Assembly: GCA_028564925.1 (NCBI GenBank)
Contig: CM053029.1
Span: 36,630,026-36,694,025, forward strand
DNA length: 64,000 bases
DNA from: Lithobates sylvaticus
Taxonomy: Eukaryota > Chordata > Amphibia > Anura > Ranidae
Reading direction: 5' to 3'
Shown here: positions 1 to 12,529 of the stretch, piece by piece
Numbering within the stretch: the first letter of the stretch is position 1
Layout of the letters: every line of letters starts with the position of its first letter
The notes under the pieces: generated by a model
What the model saw: the letters and a program-made list of their open reading frames with translations, nothing else
The model's database searches: none
What the model was told of the DNA's origin: nothing
Program-made: the position numbers and the translations under genes

Positions 1-94
1 CCCCTCCGACCCTCCCCCCATCCCCCTCCCCCCCACTCCCGCCCCATCCCCCCCCCCCCACCATCACCCAAATTTCTCCTCAGTTAAACACCAC

Positions 95-133
<39 letters not shown>
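1..133. repeat. C-rich low-complexity tract and 35-bp A run
   Basis: Positions 1-66 are almost pure C with scattered T and A, and 99-133 is an uninterrupted run of A. Both lie just downstream (minus-strand sense) of the LINE ORF1 ending at 181, so they fall in or near the spacer between its ORF1 and an ORF2 that would lie beyond the left edge. They may be slippage expansions. Confidence 0.8.
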
Positions 134-135
<2 letters not shown>

Positions 136-180
136 AATTATAATGGAGTCCTGTCGATTTCTTTTCCTCTTTAGAGGTCT

Positions 181-1192
181 TTAAGGGACAATAATGGGGG
201 CCACCACCCCCAGAGCCTGGCAAAATTGCTGAAGTTCATCCACATATTTCATCCGGACAGTCCTCCCGGCTCGAGTTACTACCAATGATGATGGGAACCC
301 CCAACTATACTTAATATTTGCTGCTCTTAAAACTTCCAATAGAGGTCTCAACTGTCGCCTACGTGCAAGAGTTTTCGTCGAAAGGTCCGAAAAGATCTGG
401 AGATCGGCCGATTCATATTTTAGAGGGGGACACCCTCTTAGCATTGTCCAAATTTTATTTTTGTCTTCAAATGAGTGGAATTTAATGATGATATCTCTTG
501 GGGTCTCTTCACTCAGGCCTGTGGGTTTGCGGATACGGTGGACTCTGTCAATTTTAAGGGTCTCACCTTCCTGTCTCCCTAGGAGAGGATTGAAAAGTTT
601 CTGCATTTTTATCCTTAAGTCCTCCCCTTGTTGTTCCGGAACGGATCTAATCCTGAGATTTTGTCTCCTGCTCTGGTTTTCTTGGTTTTCAATATAATAT
701 TCTAGGTCCCTGTATTTGGTCTCTATCTGATTTACTTGAGTTTTAAGTTCTAAAATTTCTTGTGCTTGTATGACCGCCAGATCCTCAACTTTCTCCACTC
801 TATTCAACAGCTGGCCCAAGTCGGTTCTAACAATAGTTATTTCATTTTTGATAACACTTTCTAGGTTACTGAACATTTCCAGTATCTCCATCTTAGTAGG
901 GATAAGAGCCAGACTCCCCTGTTCTAATAGGACACTGACCTCACTAGTGCCCGCTGGTTCGCCTAGGTTCCTGGAAACGTCAGAGAGTTCAGCTCTCTGT
1001 CGTTCAGCGTCTTTTTTTTTTTTTTTCCTTTGGGGCTTGCTGTTTTTTTTCCATTTCTGGACTTTTAATGCTGGTGTCCTTAAGGTATTTTTGTATTGAG
1101 CTTGTATTTAAACTCTCTTTAGGTATTTTCGCCTCCGCCCCCCTTTGAGATCTTCCTTTCATCTCTGTCTCTGGCCAATCCAAGGACCACAA
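181..1192 (-). pseudogene. L1/Tx1-type LINE ORF1 (RNA-binding protein), frameshifted
   Basis: Nucleic-acid chaperone ORF1 of an L1-superfamily LINE, which would coat the element's own RNA in a ribonucleoprotein. The 236-codon frame at 181-891 has a coiled-coil-like heptad stretch (about residues 5-70), then an RRM-like segment with the signature RRQNLRIRSVPE, then a C-terminal domain with YSWGFPSSLVV. The N-terminal part lies in another frame at 1004-1192 and ends in a lysine/arginine run. The two frames are separated near the T run at about 1012-1027, so homopolymer slippage is the likely cause. A probable start is the ATG at 1162 (MKGRSQRG). It shares its domain order with the ORF1s at 8531-9424 and 48860-49909 but is clearly a different subfamily. 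Confidence 0.85.
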
Positions 1193-2356
1193 TCAAGACC
1201 AGGGTCTCCCTGCTCGCCGTGTCTCACTCTATCAGAGGGCAGGAACCCAGCAACCCCAGCATGCGCCCCCTTTCAGCTCCTCCTAAATGTCACACCAGCA
1301 GTTTTCCCAAAGTGGGCAAGTTATGAGGCCATAGGCGTAGCGTTTCAGACTGAAGCCTGGAGCCACCCGGATTGAGCCACCCCGGGGAGAACTCAGAGCC
1401 ACAGGCTATGAAGGCAGTCCCTGGCCATATGATCTCTTTCTAGCTTTTCTTCTTTATCTTATCTTTAACTTTTCTTCAAATAAACCAGTTGGTTTAACCG
1501 CTGGTGTTTGAAAGTATGGAAAGATAAGGGGGGAAAATAAAAAGAAAACACTCTTCCCTTTAAGTAAAGCTGGGCGATGCGGGTTAGCGGCGGGCTAGCA
1601 CTTAATCAGTAGTTGGTAAACATCTTAAGTATCTTCCACAAATTCATTGCCTCCCTCCAGCTTTTGTCCACAGTAATGTAGAGAAATACAGTGCAATTTT
1701 GTACAGTTCTAGTATTTTCTATGCAGACTCCACATGCAGTGGTCGGTGGTTATCTTTTTTTCACCTCACCAGAGGGAAAAGAGAGAGGACCAAAAAACAG
1801 TTTTAAGAAGGGAAAAAAGAGCTTCCATACCTGAGGAGGGGTCTGCCACCTCCCTCCCAGATGTGACCACAGTCCTTCCCTTCTTTACGAGACTGGAGCT
1901 GGAGAGGAGCTTGTGCTGTAGAGGCGTCCGTTGTAAAGAGGAGGAGAAAAAGCCGAGGGTCGATGAGGAGTGATGAGGGGTGATGATGGCGTGGAGAGAG
2001 GAAGCCGCCTGTTAGAAGATGCCGCCTGCTAGAAGATACCACATGGTCGCCACAGGTCCGAGGCTCACTGCGTCCCCTCCACCTCTCAGCCGCAAGGACA
2101 GAGCCTGAGACCGGAGCCCTCAAGCCCTCCAGCCAGCAGCTAGGTACAGTTCTTTCTAGGCGTCTTCCGCGGCTCGGCAAGGCTCAGCGGGATGGGTCGG
2201 GGTGAAGAGGTCCCCGGCAAGCAGCGGGTAGGGATGCCAGGCGTCGGAAGGAGTCTCCTCTGTCGAGGCGGCGCGGGCTCTCACTTCCACGCCGTCTCCG
2301 CTCTCGTGCTCCGTCCGTCCCGTGCCTCCGTCATACCGCAATAGCGGGCCCCTCCC

Positions 2357-3555
2357 CCGAAGCTGACGTCTCACGTCTCACGTCAGCATACCGCCCTCAC
2401 CGACCAATATTTAATGATCTAATATCTAAGGGAATGGGTTATATAAAATATAAACTACCTAGTCTATTCCAAAGTATCAAAATCCATTGGTCAAAAAATA
2501 TGTATTATTATTGTACATTCCATATTAATCTTTACAATTTATTAATTATTTTTTTAATTTTCTGTTCCACGAGCGACGGTGCATGCGCACAGGGACCTGG
2601 CCGGGTATGTGAACGTACCGCCCTTACTGGGCGGTGACGTCACTACCGGGACGGCTGCATTAAAAAGACACCATAGGCTGGCGTCCTATACAGCAGCCTC
2701 CATCTAACACGCTGTCACAAGCTTATTACTTTTCACTGCCACTTTACTCATCAGGGGATATTTAGATGCTTTTTACACTTCTTTTATTAGGATCTCAGCG
2801 GCTTGCAAGAAGCATTTATCTTTCGGTTCTCCCCCATTTTTGGGCCAAACAATTTGGGACGGAGCTCCATTGCAGCAGTCTATTATCTAACAATTTTTGG
2901 ATAAACTGAAAACCTTGTACCATACATTCATGCTGGGTGAGAAATAAATAAATACATTTATCTATATCACATTATCTGTTCACTCTTAAAAAATGTAGCT
3001 ATATATAACTACACAATACATGAAGGTATGTATGCATGTATTTGTGTACATTTTTACTTTATATATATTCTTCTATTTTTATATTTATAATTAAATGAAA
3101 TAACACCCCAGGTTTAACCCGGACATCACTACTAGTATCACTGCCCTAATATATAAATTATATAAATATGCACTATATTAAATTTATAATATCACTTTAT
3201 AATCAGAATATTATTATATATTGTACAGATTATACCCTAATCAGAGCAAAGAAATCTTTCTAAGCCCACTTTGATGATACCGTAAGGTCATAAACCAATA
3301 TCCCCCGCTCCTATCTAAGTCTACCCCTACCAGGGAATGTAAGTAACAATATATATTAAAAGATATCTATCATACACATTATGTTACTACTGTGCTTCTC
3401 TTTTGAATTATATTGCACCCATTCCCATGGTGCAATCTGCTCCACAATCCCCCAATTTCTTCTTCTTTTTCCTTTCTCTCTCTCTTTTATTTAAAGCACA
3501 ACTCTTGCCTTAGGACTACTAATACAGTTCTCTCTTTCTTATCGCTCCTTTCTAC
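2357..3555. other. AT-rich stretch without a recognised gene
   Basis: I see no coding signal. From 2630 to 2670 there is a GC-rich patch with a CRE-like GTGACGTCAC (2634-2643) and a TATA-like TTAAAAAG about 15 bp downstream, which could be the promoter end of an unidentified element. From 2950 to 3420 the sequence is dominated by TATA-type low-complexity DNA. The run-up to 3555 is pyrimidine-rich. Confidence 0.4.
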
Positions 3556-3999
3556 TCCCTTTTTTTTTTAAAGTTATTTTTATTGAATTTTCGAGTAAAT
3601 ACAGAACAAAACAGCCTATTGGGCATACCCAGGCTCAAGCACCACTAAACTAAAACAAAAAAAAGAGAGCGATCAGAGAGAGAAATAAAAAAATAAAATT
3701 TAAAAAATAAACTTTGTTATTTTTATTTTTTTTTTTAAATTTTACAAATAAAAAAACAAAAACACTGTACGCTCAACCACCTAAGTGTAGTATGTATAAA
3801 AAAAAAAAAATCTTTTTATTCCACCGATACCCTGCAGGCTTACAGTAGCTAATTAGAGACTGAAGTGTCTAATAGCCATACACCGTCTTACTCTTGCTCC
3901 CCCTCCTCCCCACAGACTATTCACAGGAGCCTAGGAACGTTTATGAAATCAGGGATGCCGCCCAGCTATTCCTGGTACTTAACACTTAATAGAGTGCTA

Positions 4000-6900
4000 C
4001 TAATCATCGCTTGAGTCCACGTTAGTGGACTGGGATTCAGTCCAAATATCCCATACTTTGTGAAAATTTTTCCCACAACCACGTGACAGGTAAGTTGCTT
4101 TATAAAGTGGTAGAGCCGTATTCACCAACCTCTTCCAAAAATGTATTGTAGGTGCGGCTGAGGCCTTCCATTTGAGTACAATAGATTTGCGGGCATTGTA
4201 TAATAATAGTCCCAGCAGGGTTCTGATCACCTGGCTTGGGGCCAATGGTTCAACTAGTCCCAGCAGACATATCTCTACAGATAATGGCACAGGAATGGTG
4301 GTGACAGTTAAAATAAATTTGGTTATCTCAACCCAAAAAATTTCAATCTTAGGACAATTCCAGAAAATATGAATGAAATCCGCTGATGGTGTGCTGCATC
4401 TCCAGCAGGAGGCGGAGACAGATGGATAAATTCTGTGTAAACGTACAGGCGTGTAGTATATCCTATGTAGTATTTTAAATTGCACTAATTTATCTCTGGC
4501 CGATACTAACTGTGAAAATGGATACTCCCACATTTCTTCCCAATCTTCCGTGTCTAGTGCAGGGAAATCTACCTCCCATTTTGCTCTAAGGTTTTCTAGA
4601 CTTGTATGAACACTAGGTAGTAATGATTTATATATGGTGGATAGGGGCTTGGATAGAGCTTCGTCTCTGATTAGAGTCTCCAAATTTGAGGTGTAAAAGG
4701 CTACAGGAGAGTTTTCAAATTGGGTATTGAAGGCATGTCTAAGCTGTAGGAATCTAAACAGGTGCGAATTAGGTAAATTATATTGTTCCTTTAACCTGTC
4801 AAACGTCTGTAATTTGCCCTCAAGACATATCTGATTTATATATTTGATGCCCCTGCCAGCCCATACCCCGGGGTCAGGAATGGATCTGAATTGTGGCAGT
4901 TTCGGATTTAACCAAAGAGCACTATATGGGGAATTGTGTCTAGAGGGCATGGGGCGTAGCAGATTTGCCACTGACCATGCCCGCAAGACCGCTCTCATTG
5001 CTGAAGTAAGAGGAAAGGGAGCCCCGGGGCCCAGGTAAAGTAGGTTCCTTAGCGCCTCATAAGACCCCAACAAAGCTGCCTCCAGGACCACTGCCGCGTT
5101 GGACTCGTCCGAGACCAGCCAGTTGTGAGCATGGGACAGCAAAGCCGCTACGTAATAGGAGTGGAGGTCAGGGCAAGCCAAACCTCCCTCTCCCCAAGGC
5201 CTCTGCAGCACCGTCATCTTAAATCTCGGTTGACCGGCACCCCAGAGAAAGGATATTAGGATAGTGTTTATCATGCAAAATACCTTTTTGGGAATCCAGA
5301 CAGGTGCGTGTCTGAGAACATATAGAAAGGCAGGTAGAAGCTTCATCTTAAATAAGTTGATCCTCCCGATCAGAGAGAGGGGGAGATTTGCCCACGCCTT
5401 TAGTCTTGTCCTCATACTATGACTATCATACTCTTAACCTGGAACCACTGATACAGAGGTAGAAGTGGATATGTGAATACCTAAATATTTGATTTTGTCT
5501 GTCCATAATAAGGGTAAATTGGGGTCTGCTACGTCTTTTGCTGCTCTATCTATCGGCAAAATTTGAGATTTGTCCCAATTTACTTTGAGTCCTGAACAGC
5601 CAGTGAAATTGGAAAGGATGGTCAACGTCTCTTGAAGGGACTGGGCAGGGTCACTCAGGAAAAGGATAAGATCGTCAGCATATAAAGCGACTTTCTTGTG
5701 TATGGATCCCACCTGTATCCCTCTAATCTTGTCTGCTTGTCTGAGGGCCGAGGCAAGGGGCTCCATCACCAAGGCAAAAAGAGCTGGTGACAGTGGACAG
5801 CCTTGCCTCGTGCCTCTTCCAACAGGAAAGGGTGTCGACAGAGCACCTCCAAGTTTAATCTGCGCTGTCGGAGCCTTATATAAAATATCAATCCATTTGC
5901 GGAATACCTCTCCAAAACCCATAACCTTAAGGACTGAGGACATAAAAGGCCATGCTACCGAATCAAATGCCTTTTCGATGTCCAGTGTAACCATTACCCT
6001 CGTGGAGGACTCAGTGGGGGGTAGCTGAAGATGGGTAAACACTCTACGTAAGTTTATATCTGTGGACTTCCCTGGCATGAAACCGGTCTGATCTATATTA
6101 ATCAGGGATGGTAAAATCGTCCTTAGTCTGGTCGCTAATATTTTTGTCAGAATCTTGAGATCATAGTTTAGCAGGGAGATCGGCCTGTAAGAAGTACAGA
6201 GGGATACGTCTTTGCCGGGCTTCGGGATAAGAACTATGTGTGCCTGATACATTGAAGGGGGTAATGTCATCTGTTTTTTACTGTCAGAGAAGACTTTTAA
6301 CAGTTTTGGTGCAATTAAGGAGGCATACATTCTGTACCATTCACCGGGTAGTCCATCAGGTCCCGGTGTTTTCCCACTAGGAAACGAACAAATCGCCTCC
6401 TCTATCTCCTCGGTGGTAAAGTCTTTGTCTAAAAATTCAAGATCCTCCTGCGAAAGAGTGGGTAGATGCAGGGAGTGCAAAAACTCCCTACACCTGTCAT
6501 CAGGCCAGCCAGGGACTGCCGTATATAAATTTTCATAGAAGGATCTGAATTCATCCAGAATTGGTTCAGGAGTAGATATCCGCTGACCATCCAAACCACA
6601 AATTTCTGACACCACCGTCTGCATTTTCGAATCTGCTGCCAAATTAGCTAGAAGTTTGCCATTTTTGTCTCCAGACTCGAAGATCTTCCCTGCCAGATTA
6701 TTCAAATCTAGGTGAGTGGCCGAGGTAAGGTGTAGCGACAATGCTCTCCTCGCCTCAGCCAGCTGGCTGAAGCGATCCAGAGTCGGTGAGTCAGAAAAAG
6801 CCTCTGCCGCCCTAGCCTCGTCCTCCTCAAGTGTCTGGACCTGACAGGACATCATAGAGCGAACCGCTTTAATAGCTGAAATGTATTCTCCTCTGGTGGT

Positions 6901-7752
6901 GGCCTTAAAGGCATCCCAGACTACCTGTACTGATGTTGAGTCCTCATTGATTTCCCAATATTGTTGTAATTTAGGCGAGACCTCCTCCCCCACCCTCGAG
7001 TCCTGCAACCATTTGGGTGCCAAACGCCAACAGTCTCGTCCCCTGGTGCCCGACAACTCCAAAGTGACATCCAAGGGTGCGTGGTCAGAGAGGCCCGCAG
7101 GTAAATACGAGACCCCCCTCACCACTGCCAGGGCACAGGCGTTGCCAAAGGCCAGGTCAATCCTAGAACCTGATTTATGAGTGGTGGAGTGAAAGGAGTA
7201 GGCTCTAGCGTTTTGATGCTTCCATCTCCAGATCTCAGTATAATTGAATGCCTGAGCCCAATGAAGCAGGTCTGGTGAATACACCCTATTTGGATTGGTC
7301 GAATCCAGGGACGGATCTAGAATAGAATTAAAGTCTCCAGCTATATATAATCTGGAATATTGTAGTGGAGCTAAAAGCTCATACAGCTTGTAGAGAACCT
7401 GTTGGTGAAAGGGAGGAGGGACATATATATTCACTAAAGCGTAGACCACCGCTCCGATCTCCAGTAGTAAAATTATGAATCGGCCTTCTTGGTCAATGTG
7501 TACGTGCAGGACCCTATATGCAAGGGATTTGTTCAGTAAAATGGCCACTCCCCTTGCATAACTAGAATATGTTGTGTTAAACGATTGCCTTACCCAGGGT
7601 CTGCGTAGCGCCAGGATCTTATTCCCCAGGAGATGAGTCTCCTGCAGTAACAAGATATGGGGTCTGTGTTTATTCAGATATTTAAACATTAATGCCCTTT
7701 TTACCTTGTTGTTTAGACCCCGTACATTCCACGATACCAGTTTTAGCTCCAT
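4000..7752 (-). pseudogene. LINE B ORF2: endonuclease-reverse transcriptase, one internal stop
   Basis: This enzyme nicks target DNA and reverse-transcribes LINE RNA at the nick. The frame has about 1250 codons, normal for L1/Tx1. The N-terminal APE-type endonuclease (about residues 1-235) shows SWNVRGLN, QETHL, NIYVPP, GDFNS, SRIDLAF and LSDHAPL. The RT region (about 450-760) shows GKTPGPDGLP, SYRPISLLNYDLK, TLDIEKAFDSVAW, GTRQGCPLSPALF and the catalytic ALYADDLILF. Near the C-terminus, CWRC and HIFWNC form the usual zinc-knuckle-like motif. The frame is broken once by TAA at 5434-5436, just after the YLGIHIS segment; both sides are in the same frame. The start ATG at 7752 precedes the conserved strand beginning MELKLVSWN. 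Confidence 0.93.
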
Positions 7753-8530
7753 GAAAGCAGTAGCAAATTATGGCACAGCATCTTGATACCTACTTGTGGG
7801 GGGTCAGCCCCTATGGATCCAAGGGGGAGCATCAAATAATAGCATACTTTGCAGTGGGTACCGTGAGCAGTAATAGAAGACATAAAATATAAGCAGCAGT
7901 CAGTGGATACAGAGCGTACAAAGAAAAAAAAAAATAAAAAAAGTAACCAGTGAACTCCCTACTGACCATGAATACCCCTGAAAGAGAAAAATAGAACATA
8001 ACACAATAACTATGGTCAGTTTTATACCCAAAACCTAAACTGGGAATCTTAGATCTTCAGACTTCTTGAAAAATAAAAAAGTTCCAAAGTGCAGCCTCTC
8101 TGTGCTGCTGACGTCTCCTCAGTTGGCGGGGGAACTGAGAACTGGGGTGTGGGGTTGATGTGTCCGTGAGTTACATCTCGCCAGGTAGCTCCGGAGTAAA
8201 AGAATGTTGAAGAAATAGTCATTTAGTCTAGAACTAGAAGGATTTCAAAGGATTTGTGGTTCCAGGAGGAAAACATGAGATCACAACCGGGGAGAGTCAG
8301 CTCGCCAACCTCCAGACATGGAGTGAACTCCTGCCCATAACAGCGGCTAAAACTTGCCTAAGGGGCTCAGGACACAACTGGCGACAGACGGTGATGATGC
8401 GATCCAGGGAACAATGCAACAGAACTAGTGATCGGCTAAACATCTCCCCCCGAACCTGGCTCCGGAAATAAGATGGAATTCTTGCGGTAACTCTCAGATA
8501 GCGACTCGTGGGTGGGCAAACAATTTGAGT

Positions 8531-9424
8531 TTACCGTAGATTGTTCAGCCATTCGTTTGCATCAGCCGGGGAGTCAAAAAACCTGACCAAGCCATTATGA
8601 GGGACCCGGAGACGGCTGGGGTACAACATACTGTATTTCATATCTTTTTCGCGTAGGCGCTTACGGACATCATTAAAGGACTTCCTCTTGCGCTGCAAGT
8701 CGGCTGAGAAATCCGGAAATAGAAGGATTGAGGAGTTTCCGTATGGAAGCGAGGGATGTTTGCGAGCTGCGGAAAGGATCCTGTCACGATCCCTGAAGTT
8801 CAGAAAACGGACCAAGAAAGGTCGGGGATTGGCACCAGGAATAGCGCGTCCCGTGGGCACCCGGTGAGCGCGCTCGACAACATAAGTCAGGGAAATATCT
8901 GTGAGGCCCAGCAGATTTTTGAAGAAGTCTTCCGCAAACTCCGCTGGCCGGTCACCTTCTTCCCCCTCCGGGAGGCCCAGGACTCGTATGTTGTTGCGTC
9001 TTGCTCGGTTTTCCGCGTCATCAGATATAGCGACAATCGATTACACTGTACGTTGCAAGTCCGCTATAGTGTTGGTGTGGGTAGCTGTAAGATCTTCGGT
9101 GGCAGAAATTTTAGATTCTGATTCAGTCAGCCTACCCCTGATCTTATCCAGGTCATTCCTAATGAGATTGCATTCTTCAGCAAGACGGTCTATTCTCACC
9201 AGCATAGAGGTTTTACTCTGCTCAATAGCGGCCAGGATCACTGCAGTGCTGTCCTGGGAGGATGGGGTGGACAGAGGCGCACTCGGAGAGGCTTCGGGCT
9301 CCACGGCCATTTCCATCAACAGGGACTGTAGTTTCTCTATAAGAGAAGGATCCGCTTGTGCAGCCGGTGCGGGGGCCGAGCGGCCCGGTGTAGATAAGCT
9401 CCTGGGTCGGTTCTTAGGGCCCAT
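8531..9424 (-). pseudogene. LINE B ORF1: RNA-binding chaperone, one internal stop
   Basis: ORF1 of about 297 codons from the ATG at 9424 (MGPKNRPRSL). Residues 1-60 are Pro/Ser-rich, about 60-130 are heptad-like (IEQSKTSMLVRIDRLAEE onward), followed by an RRM-like domain with RRNNIRVLGLPEG and a C-terminal domain ending ADANEWLNNLR. A TAA at 9041-9043 interrupts the frame between the coiled coil and the RRM; the same frame resumes immediately, so this is a single nonsense change. The open frame extends upstream of 9424 to 9667, but that part reads like leader sequence. Confidence 0.88.
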
Positions 9425-9659
9425 GAAGGAAGGATAGGCAGTGAGCGTCCGCAGTGCACCCCCAGGTAACGGTCTGTCAGTGAGGAGGATCGATTGGAGG
9501 GCACTATGCAGCAAGGCCCCCGGGGCTGGATGAATGCAGATGGGTGATGCTTGGTCACAGAGTTCTGCAACCTGCCTACACACAGACAGTCCACCTGGGT
9601 GGTCTAGTGGTGATTCCCAAAGGAAATGGAGGATTGGCAGGGTGGCAGTGACTGCTTGC

Positions 9660-10140
9660 TGTTGCAAGGCCGGCCGCGGTGCTCCTCCGCCGGCCGGCTA
9701 TTCAGGAAAGTGCAGTGGACTGTAGGCTGCACCAGGCCGCACCAGGCCGCGGCCGCGTCAGGTAATAAAAGCGGCCCCACGGACCAGCGGGCTATATCAT
9801 GATGCAAAACAGAGATGCTGGATGATGTGGGGAGCCCCTGTCTCCTCAGCCGTGGTCTTTTTCAGATACAAGGCCGGTCGCGGTATTCGCCGCCGGCCGG
9901 CAAACTAGGAAAGTCCGCTCGGCGGCAGGATGCACTAGGCCGCACTAGGCCGGACAAGGCCACAACCGCACCGGAGAGTATCGGCGGCCCTAATTAAGCA
10001 GCGGGCCACACTGGGAATAAGGAGAGGTAGCCTGGGGGATGAGGGATGTCCCTTACCCGTGCTGAGTCCAGGAAAGTCCGTTCCTTGCAGGGGCACAGGC
10101 CGGGAAGATGGCGGCGGTCGCAGGTGTGGATGAGTTGTCA
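9660..10140 (-). repeat. Tandem monomers in the LINE B 5' leader
   Basis: Two diverged units of about 200 bp, at about 9661-9868 and 9869-10070, each contain AAGGCCGG-CGCGGT, then CGCCGGCCGGC, then AGGAAAGTSC, then a doubled GCAC(C/T)AGGCCGCAC(C/T)AGGCC. A third partial unit starts near 10070 (CCAGGAAAGTCCGTTCC). Repeated, CpG-rich promoter monomers are known from mouse L1 leaders; a promoter role here is inference. On the plus strand GAAGATGGCGGC at 10105 resembles a YY1 site, but it lies in the opposite orientation. Confidence 0.65.
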
Positions 10141-10335
10141 ATCCCGGTTGTGGTTCTGTCAAATCACCACAAAAAAACTCTCAGGCTGTAGCAGACATCT
10201 CGACTGATCACCCGGCAAGTTTTCTCTCAATTTTCACTGGTACAAAGTGTGGATGGCAAAGGATTATAACTCGGATGATCAGAGCTCCTCACAAGCACGT
10301 CTGCCTGCTCCTACATCCGGACACGCCCCCCAACT

Positions 10336-12435
10336 GCTGCCTTTTCAGTTGGTAGACTCGGCCCCCTTCTGTGAGTTTGTTCAATGTGCGGTTCCTCAGT
10401 GGCAGGTTCCCAAAACGCCACTTTTTCTCACGGAAGACGATTCCGTCTCTCTACCGGCATGTGGAAGGCAATGTCCATGCCTCGCTGGACAGGGCGGTCA
10501 GCGGTAAGGTGCATATTACCGCTGACTCATGGTCCAGCAGGCATGGACAGGGACGTTATCTTTCTTTTACGGCCCATTGGGTCACTCTATTGGCAGCTGG
10601 GAGGGATGCAGGACAAGGTGCAGTAGTGTTGGAGGTTGTTCCGCCACCACGCCTCCAAAATGCTACTACTGGTTGTGACACACCTCTCTCCTCCACCCCT
10701 CCTCTTCTTCTTCCTCCAGTGCTCTGTCCTCGGAACCAGCGGTGCTCCATAGGCGTACAAGGGGCTACGCGAGTACGCAGGCAAAAAGATGCCATGCCGT
10801 GCTTGCGCTGGTGTGTTTGGGGGACAGGAGCCACACTGGGCCAGAGGTTCTGGCAGCTCTGCAGGGGCAGGCCGAGAGGTGGTTGACGTCACGCCAGCTT
10901 AAGCCAGGAATGGTCGTTTCTGACAATGGCACCAACCTCCTCTCCGCCCTGCGACAGGGGCAGCTCACCCATGTGCCCTGTATGGCTCACGTCCTCAACC
11001 TGGTGGTGCAGCGGTTCTTGGGCAGGTTCCCAGGCTTACAGGATGTCCTGAGGCAGGCCAGGAAAGTCTGTGTGCATTTCCGCCGATCTTATAATGCCAG
11101 TGCTTGGCTGACTGAGCTGCAAAAGGAGCTGAACCTGCCCAAGAACCGCATAATATGTGGCATGCCCACCAGGTGGAACTCAACGTTGGCCATGCTGCAG
11201 CGACTGCACACGCAGCAGAGGGCCATCAATGAGTACCTTTGCGACTACGGCACCAGGACAGGGTCAGGGGAGCTTGGATTTTTTTTCCCCACGCCAGTGG
11301 AGCATGATCAGGGATGCATGCACTGTCCTCTCACCATTTGAGGAGGCCACGAGGATGGTGAGCAGTGACAGTGCATGCATCAGTGACACTGTACCTCTTG
11401 TCCACCTGTTGGAGCATACGCTGCGTGGGATAATGGACAGGGCACTTGAGGCAGAACAGAGGCAGGAAGAGGAGGACTTCCTTGCCTCTCAAGGCCCCAT
11501 TTATCCAGACAGTGTTCCTTCTGTCCCACCCATCACACAGGAAGAGGATGAGGATGAGGAGGAGGAGGAGGAGGATTGTGTGAGCATGGATGTGGAGCCT
11601 GGCACTCAGCATCAGCAGCAGCAGTCTTTTAGGGATGATGTACAGTCCCAACAAACCAGTGGACTTGTACGTGGCTGGGAGGAGGTGGCTGGCGATCATG
11701 TCATCCTCAGTGACCCAGAAGACTCCGGACCGAATGCCTCAGCTAACCTACGCTGCATGGCCTCCCTGATCCTGCAAAGCCTGCGGAAGGATCCTCGTGT
11801 TCTTCGGATCAAGGAGAGGGACCATTACTGGTTGGCCACTCTCCTTGATCCACGGTACAAGGGTAAGGTTGCGGACCTTATCTTGCCGTCGCAGAGGGAG
11901 CAGAGGATGAGACATCTCAGGGAGGCCTTGCAGAAAGGTCTGTGCAACGCGTTCCCAGAAACTGGGAGGTTACAAACTCCTGGTCCTGGACGACGAGTTG
12001 CTGAGGCTTCGGTCAGTAGCAGAAGGAGCGGTGGGGAAGGTGGACGTCTGACCGATGCGTTCAGACAATTTTTTAGTCCGCAGCCCCAAGGTATGATCGG
12101 TTCCAGCAACCATCGCCAGCGTCTGATATACATGGTGCACGAATACCTAGGGGCAAGGTCAGACTTGGACACCTTTCCCACCGAAAATCCTCTGGCTTAC
12201 TGGGTCCTGAGGATGGATCACTGGCCAGAGCTAGCACAGTATGCAATTGAGCTACTGGCCTGTCCTGCATCCAGCGTTCTTTCCGAACGCACATTCAGTG
12301 CTGCTGGAGGATTTGTCACCGATCATAAGGGTGCGCCTGTCCACCGACTCGGTTGATCGACTGACCTTCATAAAAATGAATCAGTCTTGGATCACCACCA
12401 GCTACCAGGCACCTGAAGCGGATATAACGGAATAA
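10336..12435 (+). pseudogene. hAT-superfamily DNA transposase, 5'-truncated and frameshifted
   Basis: Cut-and-paste transposase with an RNase H-like fold. The reading begins without a start or BED zinc finger (LPFQLVDSAPFCEF). It then shows ITADSWSS (first catalytic Asp region), VVSDNGTNLLSALR, CMAHVLNLVVQRF (the CxxH motif), MPTRWNSTLAML (the RW motif), an acidic low-complexity insert (residues EEDEDEEEEEE at about 11540-11576) and the C-terminal hAT dimerisation region (ENPLAYWVLR to VLSERTFSAAGG). The protein moves between frames three times: at about 10735-10790, at the T8 run near 11280, and near 12325. Hence it is inactive. The last coherent segment ends with the stop at 12433-12435. 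Terminal inverted repeats were not found. Confidence 0.9.
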
Positions 12436-12529
12436 TTTATAATGTCACATCCCTTCAAGACTGCCTATGCTGATGCTGAGTGACTGTCCTGTTATGTTCA
12501 CTGACTATCCTCTTCCTCCTCCTCAATGA

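Larger units (their letters stand above)
1..2356 (-). mobile_element. 5' portion of an L1/Tx1-type LINE (LINE A)
   Basis: ORF1 lies at 181-1192 and a CpG-rich leader extends upstream to about 2356, where the minus strand begins GGGGGAGGGGCCCGC. That resembles the G-rich 5' ends of the other two large LINEs here. ORF2 would lie left of position 1. The 5' boundary is inferred from composition only; no target-site duplication can be tested because the 3' end is absent. Confidence 0.6.
3556..10333 (-). mobile_element. Near full-length L1/Tx1-type LINE (LINE B)
   Basis: Read on the minus strand: a 5' end GGGGGGCGTGTCC at about 10333, a leader with tandem monomers (9660-10140), ORF1 (9424-8531), a spacer of about 780 bp, ORF2 (7752-4000), a 3' UTR of about 440 bp with AATAAA (3579-3584), and a short A tail (T run 3560-3569 on plus). 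At about 6.8 kb it has full length for the class. Each ORF has one in-frame stop in otherwise open frames, so the copy is probably young but inactive. I found no convincing target-site duplication. The 5' end abuts the hAT fragment at 10336. Confidence 0.85.

Noticed and set aside
2434-2637. Short plus-strand frame with hydrophobic stretch
   Set aside because: AT-rich sequence, no family resemblance, and it runs into the CpG patch at 2560-2640.
4172-4372. Plus-strand open frames across LINE B (4172-4372, 5696-6028, 6881-7180)
   Set aside because: Antisense to the ORF2 coding frame, which carries the RT and endonuclease motifs.
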